Part shown: positions 45,199-53,581 of the stretch, piece after piece
How the letters are laid out: each line of letters starts with the position of its first letter
Position numbering within the stretch: the stretch's first letter is position 1
Source of the DNA: Ruegeria_B marisflavi
Lineage (GTDB): Bacteria > Pseudomonadota > Alphaproteobacteria > Rhodobacterales > Rhodobacteraceae
Reading direction: 5' to 3'
Assembly (NCBI RefSeq): GCF_025673445.1
Contig: NZ_JAOVQN010000019.1
Coordinates: 1 to 64,000, forward strand
DNA: 64,000 nucleotides
Made by a program: the position numbers and the translations under genes
Notes under the pieces: generated by a model
The model's database searches: none
What the model saw: only the letters and a program-made list of their open reading frames with translations
What the model was told of the DNA's origin: nothing

Positions 45199-45498
45199 AT
45201 GACCGAGACCGTCGAGATCGTCACCTTCGCGCTGAACCCCGATGTCAGCGCCACGCGTTTTGTGGAACTGAGCCAGCAGACCGAAGACTTTGTGCGCGCC
45301 CTGCCCGGCTTTCTTCACCGCAGGCTGAGTCGGGGGGTCGACGGGCGCTGGACCGACTGTGTGGTCTGGACCGATGCGGCGGCGGCCGAGGCGGCCGCGC
45401 GCGCCTTCGAAACGGCGGATTGCGCGGCGGCGTTGATGGCCGCGATTGCCCCCGACAGTCTGAGCATGCGGCACGAGGCGGTGCACTGGCGGATGTAA
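45199..45498 (+). CDS. Small ABM/dimeric alpha-beta barrel protein
   Basis: 99 aa from ATG at 45199 (AGAAGG upstream). ETVEIVTFALNPDVSAT, then GFLHRRLS and WTDCVVWTDAAAAEAA fit the antibiotic-biosynthesis-monooxygenase-like dimeric barrel, in which His/Trp/Asn lining the cavity often does the chemistry; no metal ligand set is obvious. The WYL regulator starts 24 bases after its stop. Such gene pairs often deal with reactive small molecules, but no substrate is inferred. Confidence 0.75.
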   Translation: MTETVEIVTFALNPDVSATRFVELSQQTEDFVRALPGFLHRRLSRGVDGRWTDCVVWTDAAAAEAAARAFETADCAAALMAAIAPDSLSMRHEAVHWRM

Positions 45499-45522
45499 TC
45501 TGCGGATGCGAAAGGACGGGTC

Positions 45523-46188
45523 ATGCGCCGTAGCGACCGCCTGTTCGATATCATCGGCATCCTGCGCGACGGCAAGCTGCACCGCGCGCAGGATATCGCG
45601 GACCGGCTGGAAGTGTCGGTCCGCACCATCTATCGCGACATGGACACGCTGGCCGCCTCGGGCATCCCGGTCGAGGGCGAGCGCGGCGTGGGTTACATGG
45701 TGCGCGAGCAGATCACCCTGCCGCCGCTGAACCTGACCCCCACCGAGCTGGAGGCGCTGAACCTCGGTATGGCGATCGTGGCAGAGGCGGCAGATCCGGA
45801 ATTGAAGGCGGCGGCGCAAACGCTGGCCGACAAGATCGACGCGGTGCTGCCCATCCGCACCATTGCCGAGGCCGATGCCTGGAAATTCGCCGTCTACCCC
45901 TTTGCCGACGCCGCGCGCGGCCTGGCGCATATGCCGCCGATCCGGGCCGCGATCAAGGCACGCCAAAAGCTGCGGCTGAGCTATCGCCGCATCGACGGGG
46001 AACTGACCGAGCGCGTGGTGCGGCCGCTGCATATGGAATATTGGGGACGGGTCTGGACCCTGACCGCCTGGTGCGAGCTGCGTGAGGGGTTTCGGGTGTT
46101 CCGCATCGACCTGATCGAGGCGGTTGCCCCATTGCCGGAACTGTTCCGCGACGAGCCTGGCAAGACCCTGGCCGATTACCAACCTTGA
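45523..46188 (+). CDS. YafY/WYL-domain transcriptional regulator
   Basis: 221 aa. An N-terminal winged helix (RRSDRLFDIIGILRDGKL, VSVRTIYRDMDTLAASG) is followed by the WYL ligand-sensing domain (about residue 135 on: AIKARQKLRLSYRRIDG, VRPLHMEYWGRVWTLTAWC). WYL proteins sense nucleotide-like or small ligands and are often repressors of adjacent genes. It is co-directional with the ABM-like gene, forming a two-gene unit. A GC-rich repeat follows. Confidence 0.87.
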   Translation: MRRSDRLFDIIGILRDGKLHRAQDIADRLEVSVRTIYRDMDTLAASGIPVEGERGVGYMVREQITLPPLNLTPTELEALNLGMAIVAEAADPELKAAAQTLADKIDAVLPIRTIAEADAWKFAVYPFADAARGLAHMPPIRAAIKARQKLRLSYRRIDGELTERVVRPLHMEYWGRVWTLTAWCELREGFRVFRIDLIEAVAPLPELFRDEPGKTLADYQP

Positions 46189-46320
46189 GCGGGGGCTGGG
46201 GCGCTGCCCCCCGTCCTGCGACGCCCGCCGGAGTACTTCCGGCGAAGTGAAGACGGGCACCGTTGCAGCTTCTTTCTGGTCAAAAATACTCCTGCCGGAG
46301 GCACGGGCCGCAAGGCCCGT
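46189..46320. repeat. GC-rich interspersed repeat
   Basis: Contains gcgggggctggggcgctgcccc, cgtcctgcg, ccggagtacttccgg, ttctttctggtcaaaaatactcc and gcacgggccgcaaggcccg. Similar words occur at 11304, 51500 and 60403. It fills the gap between the convergent WYL and NlpD-like genes. Confidence 0.65.
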
Positions 46321-46324
46321 ACAT

Positions 46325-47500
46325 TTACTTCAGATAGGGTTCGGGGTCGAAACTGTCGAAGCCCTTGCGCACTTCGAAATGCACATAGGCATTGTCGCCC
46401 TCGCGCAGCCGGGCGATTTTCTGACCCCGTTTCACGGTGTCGCCCTTGTTCACCTCGATGCCGTCAACATTGGCATAGACGGTCAGCAGGTTGTCGGCAT
46501 GCCGGATCACCACTATCGGCACCTGATCGGCATCCGCCGTGATCGCGGCGACGGTGCCACCTTCGGCGGCGTTGACGGCGCTGCCCGGGGCGCCCGCGAT
46601 ATCGATCCCTTCGTTCTTGCCCTTGTCATAGGGTCGCACGATCTTGCCTTTGACCGGAAAGGCCAGCTGGGCTTTGCTGCTGGCTGTGGGTTGCCCCACG
46701 GACACATCCGGAGCGGCAGGCGCGACGGCAGCAACTTTCTCGTCGGGCAAAGGTTTTGTGGCCGAAGGTGGTGTGGGAGTGGGCGACCCGGCGCCGGGCG
46801 CAGTTGTGGCGGCCGCGACGGCGGCAGGAGCCGCTGCCTGTTGTTTTGGCGCCGGCTGGTCCTTGACCGGGATCAGCAGGTACTGTCCCTCGCGGATGGC
46901 AAAATCGGAGCCGAGCCCGTTCCATTCGGCCAGCGCGTTGACCGGCACCTGGTAGAGGCGCGAGATGGTATAGGCGGTCTCGCCGCGCGCCACCTTGTGC
47001 CGGACCGGTTCCGGACCGCTGGGTTTGGCAGCGGCAGGTTTGGCGGGTTCCAGCGTGGTGGTCTGGACCGGCGTCGTATCCGGCGCCCGATCGATGGCGC
47101 TGCCGGCAAGGGCCGCTATATCGACATTGCCGCCCTGCCCTGTTGGTTCGGCCACGCGACGCGGCAGGGCCAGCACCTCTCCCTCGCGCAGGCCATCGCC
47201 CGGTTGCAGCCCGTTGAACCGCGCCAGTTCAGCGGCAGGCAAACCGACCCGGTCGGCGAGCGCGGTCACGGAATCGCCACGCCGGGCAACCGCCACCTGG
47301 TAGTTGGGGTAGGAGATCACCCCGCGCTCGTCCGGGCGCGGGCGTGGCGCGGTCTTGGCCGCCTGTGCGGCCTCGGTGGTGTTGAAGGCGCCAATCTGGC
47401 CCCGCAGATCATAGTCGAGCGGCCCTTCGCAGGCAGCAAGCAGCGCCAGCGCGGCACAGGCCAGGGTGGGTCTGGTCAGGGTTCGGAACGAAACACGCAT
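46325..47500 (-). CDS. NlpD-like LysM/M23 lipoprotein
   Basis: 391 aa from ATG at 47500. A lipoprotein signal ends in LALLAAC (lipobox; Cys about 24). Two LysM motifs appear at about 65-110 (VARRGDSVTALADRVGL) and 165-210 (KVARGETAYTISRLYQV), then a Pro/Ala linker and a C-terminal M23-like domain. Its zinc site is degraded: the usual H-x-G-x-D reads NEGIDI and only HFEVR is left, so it is likely an amidase activator and not a peptidase, like NlpD/EnvC. It lies downstream of surE-pcm, as NlpD does in other bacteria. Confidence 0.87.
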   Translation of the reverse strand: MRVSFRTLTRPTLACAALALLAACEGPLDYDLRGQIGAFNTTEAAQAAKTAPRPRPDERGVISYPNYQVAVARRGDSVTALADRVGLPAAELARFNGLQPGDGLREGEVLALPRRVAEPTGQGGNVDIAALAGSAIDRAPDTTPVQTTTLEPAKPAAAKPSGPEPVRHKVARGETAYTISRLYQVPVNALAEWNGLGSDFAIREGQYLLIPVKDQPAPKQQAAAPAAVAAATTAPGAGSPTPTPPSATKPLPDEKVAAVAPAAPDVSVGQPTASSKAQLAFPVKGKIVRPYDKGKNEGIDIAGAPGSAVNAAEGGTVAAITADADQVPIVVIRHADNLLTVYANVDGIEVNKGDTVKRGQKIARLREGDNAYVHFEVRKGFDSFDPEPYLK

Positions 47501-47582
47501 CTCATAATCCTCAATGCTGCCCCCCATGTGGTCCGGGGGTTCGCGTCAATCAACAGGGTCCGGGCGACAGGGCCCGGGCGTC

Positions 47583-48230
47583 TCAGCCATCCTTGCCCAG
47601 CCCTTCGAGCAGCGGCACGAAACGGACCGGGCGCAATTCGTCATAGTCAAATCCAGTCTCGTGGCGACGGACCCGGATCAGGGTCTGCACCGTATCCGAC
47701 TGGCCGACGGGCAAAACCATGATACCGCCGATCTTGAGTTGCGCCAAGAGCGGGCCAGGCGCATCCTCGGCAGCGGCGGTGACGATGATGCGGTCAAAGG
47801 GGGCCTGGTCGGACAGGCCAAAGGAACCATCGGCGGTCATCGTGGTGATATTGACCAGTTGCAGGCGTTGGAACAGGGTCTGCGCCTCGCGCACCAGGCG
47901 GGCGTGGCGGTCGACGGTATAGACCCGGCGCGCCAGCTTGGCCAAGATCGCGGCCTGATAGCCCGAGCCGGTACCGACCTCGAGCACCTTGTCGCGCGGA
48001 TGCACCTCGAGCGCCTGGGTCATCAGCCCGACAACCGAGGGCTGGCTGATGGTCTGACCGCAGGCAATGGGCAGCGGCATGTCCTCGTAGGCGCGTTCGG
48101 CGAAGAGGCCGCGCACGAAAAGGCCGCGATCGACCTCTTCCATCGCCGCCAGCACCCGCCGGTCGGTCACGCCCTTCGACCGGAGCGCGAACAGGAACTG
48201 CATTTTGGTTTCGGCGTCGGGTCCGCTCAT
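47583..48230 (-). CDS. pcm: Protein-L-isoaspartate O-methyltransferase
   Basis: 215 aa. The family signature VLEVGTGSGYQAAILA is motif I; TISQPSVVGLM and the later IIVTAAAEDAPGPLL complete it. It methylates damaged isoaspartyl residues for repair. Its start overlaps the surE stop by 4 bases, the classic surE-pcm pairing, with the NlpD-like gene next downstream. Confidence 0.94.
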   Translation of the reverse strand: MSGPDAETKMQFLFALRSKGVTDRRVLAAMEEVDRGLFVRGLFAERAYEDMPLPIACGQTISQPSVVGLMTQALEVHPRDKVLEVGTGSGYQAAILAKLARRVYTVDRHARLVREAQTLFQRLQLVNITTMTADGSFGLSDQAPFDRIIVTAAAEDAPGPLLAQLKIGGIMVLPVGQSDTVQTLIRVRRHETGFDYDELRPVRFVPLLEGLGKDG

Positions 48231-49009
48231 AGGGTGGCCTGCAATGCCTCCAACGTGTCTTCGGCGGTCAGGTCCGCGCGCATGGGCGTGACCGAGATAT
48301 AGCCGTCGAGATTGACGGCGGCATCGGTGCCGGGCGCGGTACGCGCCTGCTGGTCGCCGCCCTTGATCCAGAGGAAGCGCTTGCCCGAGGGTGACAGATG
48401 CGGTTCGACCGCATAGCGCGAGCCCTGGCGAAAACCCTGGCGGACGACCTTGGTTCCCTTGACCTCGGCGGCAGGTACCGGCGGAAAGTTCACGTTGAAG
48501 AACAGGCGGTAGTCGGGCCGTTCCTGGGGCCAGGCGGCGAGGATGCGGCGGACCACCTCGGCGCCGTGGGTCTGGGCGATTTCGAAGGGATCTTCGCGGC
48601 CATAGTTGCGCGGGCCAAAGAACTGTGACAGCGCAATGGCGGGCAGGCCCTGAAGCGCCGCCTCCATCGCGCCGCCGAGCGTGCCGGAATAGAGCGCGTT
48701 CTCGGCCGAGTTGTTGCCCCGGTTCACCCCCGACAGCACCAAGTCGGGGGGCGCGTCCTTCATCACGTCATGCAGGCCCGCCAGCACGCAGTCGGCCGGG
48801 CTGCCTTCGGTCGCGAACCGGCGCGCGCCCAGTTTGGCGATCAGCATCGGATGGGTATAGCTGATGCAGTGACCCACGCCCGACTGTTCAAAGGCCGGGG
48901 CCACGGTCCAGACCTCTCCCTCCGGGCCGGCGAGGTCGCGGGCCAGTACCTCGAGCGCGGCCAGGCCCGGCGCGTTGATGCCGTCGTCATTGGTGATGAG
49001 AATGCGCAT
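48227..49009 (-). CDS. surE: 5'-nucleotidase SurE
   Basis: 260 aa. ILITNDDGINAPGL carries the metal-binding Asp pair (residues 8-9), Ser in EQSGVGHC and Asn in LSGVNRGNNSAENALYSGT supply the rest of the divalent-metal site. SurE removes phosphate from nucleotides and short polyphosphates. First gene of surE-pcm-nlpD. An upstream gap of 159 bases contains two hairpins. Confidence 0.94.
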   Translation of the reverse strand: MRILITNDDGINAPGLAALEVLARDLAGPEGEVWTVAPAFEQSGVGHCISYTHPMLIAKLGARRFATEGSPADCVLAGLHDVMKDAPPDLVLSGVNRGNNSAENALYSGTLGGAMEAALQGLPAIALSQFFGPRNYGREDPFEIAQTHGAEVVRRILAAWPQERPDYRLFFNVNFPPVPAAEVKGTKVVRQGFRQGSRYAVEPHLSPSGKRFLWIKGGDQQARTAPGTDAAVNLDGYISVTPMRADLTAEDTLEALQATL

Positions 49010-49133
49010 GTCGTCCTGCCCCGTTTTGCCCTTGATAGACGCGGGTCACCCGCACGGCAAGCGCGGCAGGCCGCCGTTCTGCGGCATTCCTGTATCAGTC
49101 GGCGGCAAAACCGCACCGATCAGAGGGGGAGAA

Positions 49134-49180
49134 CCAGAATTTTGCAAAAATTCTGGGCACAAAAAATCTCAGATTTTTTG
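49134..49180. terminator. Two AT-rich hairpins downstream of the ABC ATPase gene
   Basis: ccagaatttt-gca-aaaattctgg (49134-49156) and caaaaaatct-c-agattttttg (49160-49180) are near-perfect palindromes. The second overlaps the ABC gene's stop. They can act as terminator for the minus-strand ABC gene. Confidence 0.6.
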
Positions 49181-50275
49181 GCGCCCGACCGGGGCCGGGA
49201 AGACGAAGCAGCGGTCGCGGCGGATGGTCAGCCACATGACCCGGCCGGGTTCGGGGATGAACACGTTGGGTACCGTGGCCTTGAGCATCGACCCGTCGAA
49301 ATCCATCCGGAACTCGACCAGGCTCTCACCGCCCAGAAAACGCGCCCGCTCGACCACACCGCGCGCCGCGACCCCGTCCGAGGGCGTGGGCAGCGGCCCC
49401 TTGCCACCCCGGTCGAAGTCGAGCTTCACATGCTGGGGGCGGAAAACGATGTCGACATCGGTGCCGTCGGGGATGCCGGGCGCCAGGAACTGGCCAAAGG
49501 GGGTGGCGGCCAATGCGCCGTTGACCTGCGCCTTGAGCGTATTCACATCGCTGAAGAAGGCCACCGCCGCCTTGTCCACCGGGCGGGTATAGACGTTGTA
49601 GGGCGCGCCCTGCTGTACGATCCGCCCGTCGCGCATCAGCGCGATCTCGTCGGCCATGCGCATCGCCTCTTCGGGCTCGTGCGTGACCAGCAGCACGGCC
49701 GCATCCTCTTCCTTCAGCAGCGCCAGCGTGTCGTCGCGGATACCGTCACGCAGCCGGTTGTCGAGACCCGAGAACGGCTCGTCCATCAGCATGATGCGCG
49801 GCCGTGGCGCCAGGGCGCGCGCCAGTGCCACCCGTTGCTGCTCGCCCCCCGAAAGCTGGTGCGGATAGCTGTCGATGTGGCGGCTCAACGACACGCGGGC
49901 CAGCAGCTCCTCGACCCGGGCGCGTTTCTCCTCGCGGCTGCCCTTGAGGCCAAAGGCCACGTTGCCCGCCACGCTGAGATGCGGAAACAGCGCGAAATCC
50001 TGGAACATCAGCCCGATCTCGCGCCGCTCGGGCGGGACGCGGAACACCGTGTCGCAGATCAGCTTGCCATCGACATGGATCTCGCCGCTGTCCTGCATCT
50101 CGACCCCGGCGATCATCCTGAGCGTGGTCGACTTGCCGCAGCCCGACGGGCCCAAGAGGCAGGTCACCTGCCCGGCGCGGATCGACAGCGACACGTCATC
50201 GACCACCGGCTGCCCGTCGAACACGCGCACCAGATTGCGGATCTCGAGCCGCGGAGGGGTTCGTCCTGCCGTCAC
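49169..50275 (-). CDS. Iron(III)/spermidine-type ABC transporter ATP-binding protein
   Basis: 368 aa. Walker A GPSGCGKSTTLRM, Q-loop MFQDFALFPHL, signature LSGGEQQRVALARALA, Walker B IMLMDEPFSGLD and H-loop LVTHEPEEAMRMA. A C-terminal TOBE-like domain begins at about residue 285 (RPQHVKLDFDRGG). Length and TOBE domain are those of the FbpC/PotA class. No permease or binding protein gene is next to it in the window, so the partner transporter is unknown. Confidence 0.86.
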   Translation of the reverse strand: MTAGRTPPRLEIRNLVRVFDGQPVVDDVSLSIRAGQVTCLLGPSGCGKSTTLRMIAGVEMQDSGEIHVDGKLICDTVFRVPPERREIGLMFQDFALFPHLSVAGNVAFGLKGSREEKRARVEELLARVSLSRHIDSYPHQLSGGEQQRVALARALAPRPRIMLMDEPFSGLDNRLRDGIRDDTLALLKEEDAAVLLVTHEPEEAMRMADEIALMRDGRIVQQGAPYNVYTRPVDKAAVAFFSDVNTLKAQVNGALAATPFGQFLAPGIPDGTDVDIVFRPQHVKLDFDRGGKGPLPTPSDGVAARGVVERARFLGGESLVEFRMDFDGSMLKATVPNVFIPEPGRVMWLTIRRDRCFVFPAPVGRQKI

Positions 50276-50365
50276 CTGTCGGGCCTCGCTGCCTATCCCT
50301 AGCCTTTTGGTCGGGAGTTCAGGCCGGGGATAGCAACCCCGCCCCGTCAGTGCAAGGCACCCCTG

Positions 50366-51415
50366 TCAGCAACAGCCGCCCGAGGCCGGTGCCGGTGCCA
50401 GCCCGTTGAACGGCGAGTTGCCGCCGCATCCGGAAAAAATGCCGTAATGGGTGGAGAAATCGCCGATGAACTCGAAATGCGGCGCAAAGCGCGTCTCGGC
50501 CAGCATGCGCCAGGTATTGCCGCAGACCGGGAACACCTTGCCGGTCTCGATCACATGATGGTCGTCCAGCACGAAGGTATGCGGCGCGTTGGGCACGGTG
50601 CCCTTGTAGATCACCGCCTGGCCGTAGTCCTCGCAGGCCGGTTCCAGACCATCCAGGCTGAACAGGCGATAGGTGGCGGAGAGGAAACGGATCGGCCCCA
50701 GCCTCTCTTGCAGCGCCGGGTTGCCCACATTCAGCGCCCGGCTTTCCACCATGCGCGGGTCGCCGAACCCGGCCTGCCGCGCCAAGGTCAGGAAATCGTT
50801 CCAGTAAAGCGCGCCGGACAGGCATTCGCCATAGAGCACCTCGTCCTCGGCCAGCTCTGCCGGTATGCGGCGGTCGGCATAGACATCCGAGAAATACATC
50901 TCGCCGCCCGGTTTCAAGAGCCGCTGCGCGCCGCGCAACACCGCCGCCTTGTCGGTGGCCAGGTTCAGCACGCAGTTCGACACGATGATGTCGAAGGAGC
51001 CGGGTTCCAGCGGCATGTCGTCCAGCTTCTCTATGAAGCCCAAGTGAAATTCGGTGTTGGGCGCGTCATAGCCGAATGCTTCGGCATGATAGGCGCGATG
51101 GCCGCGCGCTACGTCCAGCTGCGCCTGGGTCATGTCGACACCCACCACCGCGCCCTGCGGCCCCACCAGGGCCGACAGCGCATAGACATCGCGCCCCGCA
51201 CCGCAGCCCAGATCGAGGATGCGCGCGCCCTCCAGCGCCAGGGGCGCGATCAGGCCGCAGCCGTAATAGCGCGCCATCACCTCGTCATGCACCTTGGCCA
51301 GCACCGGTTTCAGATGCGCGGGCATCTCTGCGGCGGTACAGCAGGCGTCGGTCTGCAAATCCGAGGTGCCCTTCAGTACCTCGCCGTAATAGGTCTGCAC
51401 CGCCTCGTGTTTCAT
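50366..51415 (-). CDS. ArsM-like SAM methyltransferase with C-terminal Cys cluster
   Basis: 349 aa from ATG at 51415. The family blocks are TSDLQTDACCTAAEMP, YYGCGLIAPLALEG, the SAM loop ILDLGCGAGRDVY, and conserved cysteines in SNCVLNL and GECLSGALYWND, in the positions of the arsenite-binding Cys of ArsM enzymes. GGC..GGCC endings (SGCGGNS, SGGCC) give more thiols. Members methylate As(III), but some relatives act on other substrates and no arsenic genes are adjacent. An overlapping reading from 51442 is not needed. Confidence 0.78.
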   Translation of the reverse strand: MKHEAVQTYYGEVLKGTSDLQTDACCTAAEMPAHLKPVLAKVHDEVMARYYGCGLIAPLALEGARILDLGCGAGRDVYALSALVGPQGAVVGVDMTQAQLDVARGHRAYHAEAFGYDAPNTEFHLGFIEKLDDMPLEPGSFDIIVSNCVLNLATDKAAVLRGAQRLLKPGGEMYFSDVYADRRIPAELAEDEVLYGECLSGALYWNDFLTLARQAGFGDPRMVESRALNVGNPALQERLGPIRFLSATYRLFSLDGLEPACEDYGQAVIYKGTVPNAPHTFVLDDHHVIETGKVFPVCGNTWRMLAETRFAPHFEFIGDFSTHYGIFSGCGGNSPFNGLAPAPASGGCC

Positions 51416-51499
51416 CGCTGGCCTCTTGTTCCTCACGCGCAACAGCTATCGCAACGCCTCAGTCCACGCAATCGAACCTACGAAAGCGTGACCCTGTCT

Positions 51500-51560
51500 T
51501 CATTTCGCCGGAAATACTCCGGGGGAGGCGCCCGGAACGGGCGGCGGGGGCAGCGCCCCC
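51500..51560. repeat. GC-rich interspersed repeat (short, inverted)
   Basis: Contains cgccggaaatactccggggg and cggcgggggcagcgccccc, the reverse form of words at 11304 and 60403. It sits between the ArsM-like and AlkC-like genes. Confidence 0.6.
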
Positions 51561-52667
51561 TTACGCTTCCAGCTCGAAGACACCCATCGCCCGGACCCGG
51601 CCGTTGACCTGCACCTCGACCCGGTGCGGCCCGGGCACAAGGGTGAAGGTGCTGGCGTCGCCTTTCAGCTTGTGCCGCTTGTCCAGCCGTAGACGGCCAC
51701 CCATCAGAAGGGCCTGTTTCCACTTGTGGACCTTGGCCGACACCTTGCCGCCGGGGCGTTGGAAATACACGATGTAATCGACCAGGACCGGCAGGTCCGC
51801 CTCTCCCTCCAGCTCCACGCCCAGGGTCAGGTCCGTGCCGATACGGGCTCTGGCCGGCAGCTCCAGCATCGCCGTGACCGGTGCGCCCGGATCATAACCC
51901 AGCATGGACATGGCGCCGGGATGGCCCGCCTTGACCAGCCCGCGCAGGGCGTGGGCGGTGATCCATTCGCGCTCACCGGTACTCTGCCGCGCGGACGCGC
52001 GCCAGTTTGCGAGCCGGTCCAGCACCAGGTCGGGGTCCTTCTTCGTTATGTCATTCAGGTGGTTGGCCACCGAGCGGGTGACATAGCGGGTGGGATCGGC
52101 GTGCAAGTGGTCCAGCAGCGGCAGGGCGGCATCAAGCGGCAGGGCAATGCCCGCGCCCCAGGGCAGGCGCGGGCGGGTGCCCTCGCTGACCAGCCGCCGC
52201 ACATGATAGCTGTCATGCGCGCACCAGTCGCGCATCCGGTCCAGAACCAGATCGGGCCAGCGGTTCAGGAACGGGCGGATCGCCCATTCCATCGAAAACC
52301 GCTGGGTGAGTTCGGCCAGGAGATCGAGCGCCATGCCCGGGTGCTCGATCCCGACAGAGGCCACCCATTCGCCCAAAGGCGCAAAGATGAAGTCGCCGAA
52401 ATCGTCGTCCGACAGGTTCGGGTCGAGCGGCGGCGGCAGGGCGTGCAGGATCGCTGCCGCCACTTGCGGCAGCTCCCCCGGCAGGCTGTCCATCAGGCAG
52501 GCCGCGATCCAGTCGATGCGCTGTTTCAGCTCCAGCTCGGGCAGGCGCTGCATCACCCGCGCCTCGAACTCGGCACCGTCGAAATCCGGCCCGTCGAAAA
52601 GACCGGCGAGATAGCCGACCTTTTCCGCGTTAAAGAGCTGGTCCTTGAGCGAAAACCCCTGCGCCAT
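51561..52667 (-). CDS. DNA alkylation repair protein, AlkC-like HEAT repeat
   Basis: 368 aa. The HEAT-like helical repeat pattern with HADPTRYVTRSVANHLNDI and KDPDLVLDRLANW is that of AlkC/AlkD glycosylases that remove alkylated bases. The last 70 residues add a beta-rich appendage (VELEGEADLPVLVDYIVYF). Start at 52667 lies 3 bases after the stop of the SDR gene, so they are one operon. A true glycosylase activity is inferred from family. Confidence 0.84.
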   Translation of the reverse strand: MAQGFSLKDQLFNAEKVGYLAGLFDGPDFDGAEFEARVMQRLPELELKQRIDWIAACLMDSLPGELPQVAAAILHALPPPLDPNLSDDDFGDFIFAPLGEWVASVGIEHPGMALDLLAELTQRFSMEWAIRPFLNRWPDLVLDRMRDWCAHDSYHVRRLVSEGTRPRLPWGAGIALPLDAALPLLDHLHADPTRYVTRSVANHLNDITKKDPDLVLDRLANWRASARQSTGEREWITAHALRGLVKAGHPGAMSMLGYDPGAPVTAMLELPARARIGTDLTLGVELEGEADLPVLVDYIVYFQRPGGKVSAKVHKWKQALLMGGRLRLDKRHKLKGDASTFTLVPGPHRVEVQVNGRVRAMGVFELEA

Positions 52668-52670
52668 GCC

Positions 52671-53450
52671 CTACATCGTCAGGTTGGTGCCGCCGCCGTC
52701 GTGCAGCAGGTTCTGGCCGACGATGAAGCCCGCATGCTGCGAGCAGAGAAAGGCGCAGGTGGCGCCGAATTCCTCGGGCGTGCCATAGCGGCGGGCGGGA
52801 ATCGTGGCGGCGCGCTCGGCGCGCGCCTCTTCGAGCGAGATGCCTTTTTGCTGCGCCACCGGGCCATCCAGCGCATTGGCGCGATCGGTGGCATGGATGC
52901 CGGGCAGCAGGTTGTTGATCGTCACGCCAAAGGGCGCGACCTGGCGCGAGGTGCCCGCGACATAGCCCGTCAGCCCGGTGCGGGCCGCATTCGACAGTCC
53001 CAGTGCCGGGATCGGCGCGCGCACCGATTGCGAGGTGATGTTGACCACCCGGCCCCAGCCCTTGTCAATCATGCCGGGCAAGAGCGCCTTCATGAAGGCG
53101 ATGGGTGTCAGCATGTTGGCATCGAGCGCATGGATGAAATCGTCGCGGTCCCAATCCGACCAGAGACCCGGCGGTGGGCCGCCTGCGTTGGTGACGAGAA
53201 TATCCACACCCTGCGTGGCCTCGATCACCTGCGCCTGCCCTGCCTGGGTGGTGACGTCACAGGCAACGGTGGTGACCGTCACCCCATGCGCCGCGCGGAT
53301 CGCCTCTGCCGCAGCCTCCAGCACTTCAGCGCCGCGCGCGTTCATCACCAGATCGACGCCCGCCGCTGCCAGTGCCTGGGCACAGCCCAGCCCTAACCCC
53401 TTGGACGAGGCACAAACCAGCGCTCTCTTGCCTGCGATACCCAGATCCAT
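52671..53450 (-). CDS. SDR family protein lacking the catalytic tyrosine
   Basis: 259 aa from ATG at 53450 (GTG one codon earlier possible). The Rossmann loop is RALVCASSKGLGLGCA, so the usual TGASxGIG is changed to CASSKGLG, and VTNAGGPPPG is the NAG-like motif. Where the YxxxK pair should be, the sequence is LSNAARTGL; Tyr and Lys are absent. This matches the atypical BKR-like SDR group without the catalytic tetrad. Function is unknown; co-transcribed with the AlkC-like gene. Confidence 0.82.
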   Translation of the reverse strand: MDLGIAGKRALVCASSKGLGLGCAQALAAAGVDLVMNARGAEVLEAAAEAIRAAHGVTVTTVACDVTTQAGQAQVIEATQGVDILVTNAGGPPPGLWSDWDRDDFIHALDANMLTPIAFMKALLPGMIDKGWGRVVNITSQSVRAPIPALGLSNAARTGLTGYVAGTSRQVAPFGVTINNLLPGIHATDRANALDGPVAQQKGISLEEARAERAATIPARRYGTPEEFGATCAFLCSQHAGFIVGQNLLHDGGGTNLTM

Positions 53451-53581
53451 CACCCGCTCTCCCTGCTTGATGTCCTTGATCGCGAGTTAGCACCAAATGC
53501 CCGCAGATCACCACCCGCCTGACTGAGAACCGTCATATTTTGGTGTCAAACTGGATTGCACTTGCGCCACCTAATCTGCAA

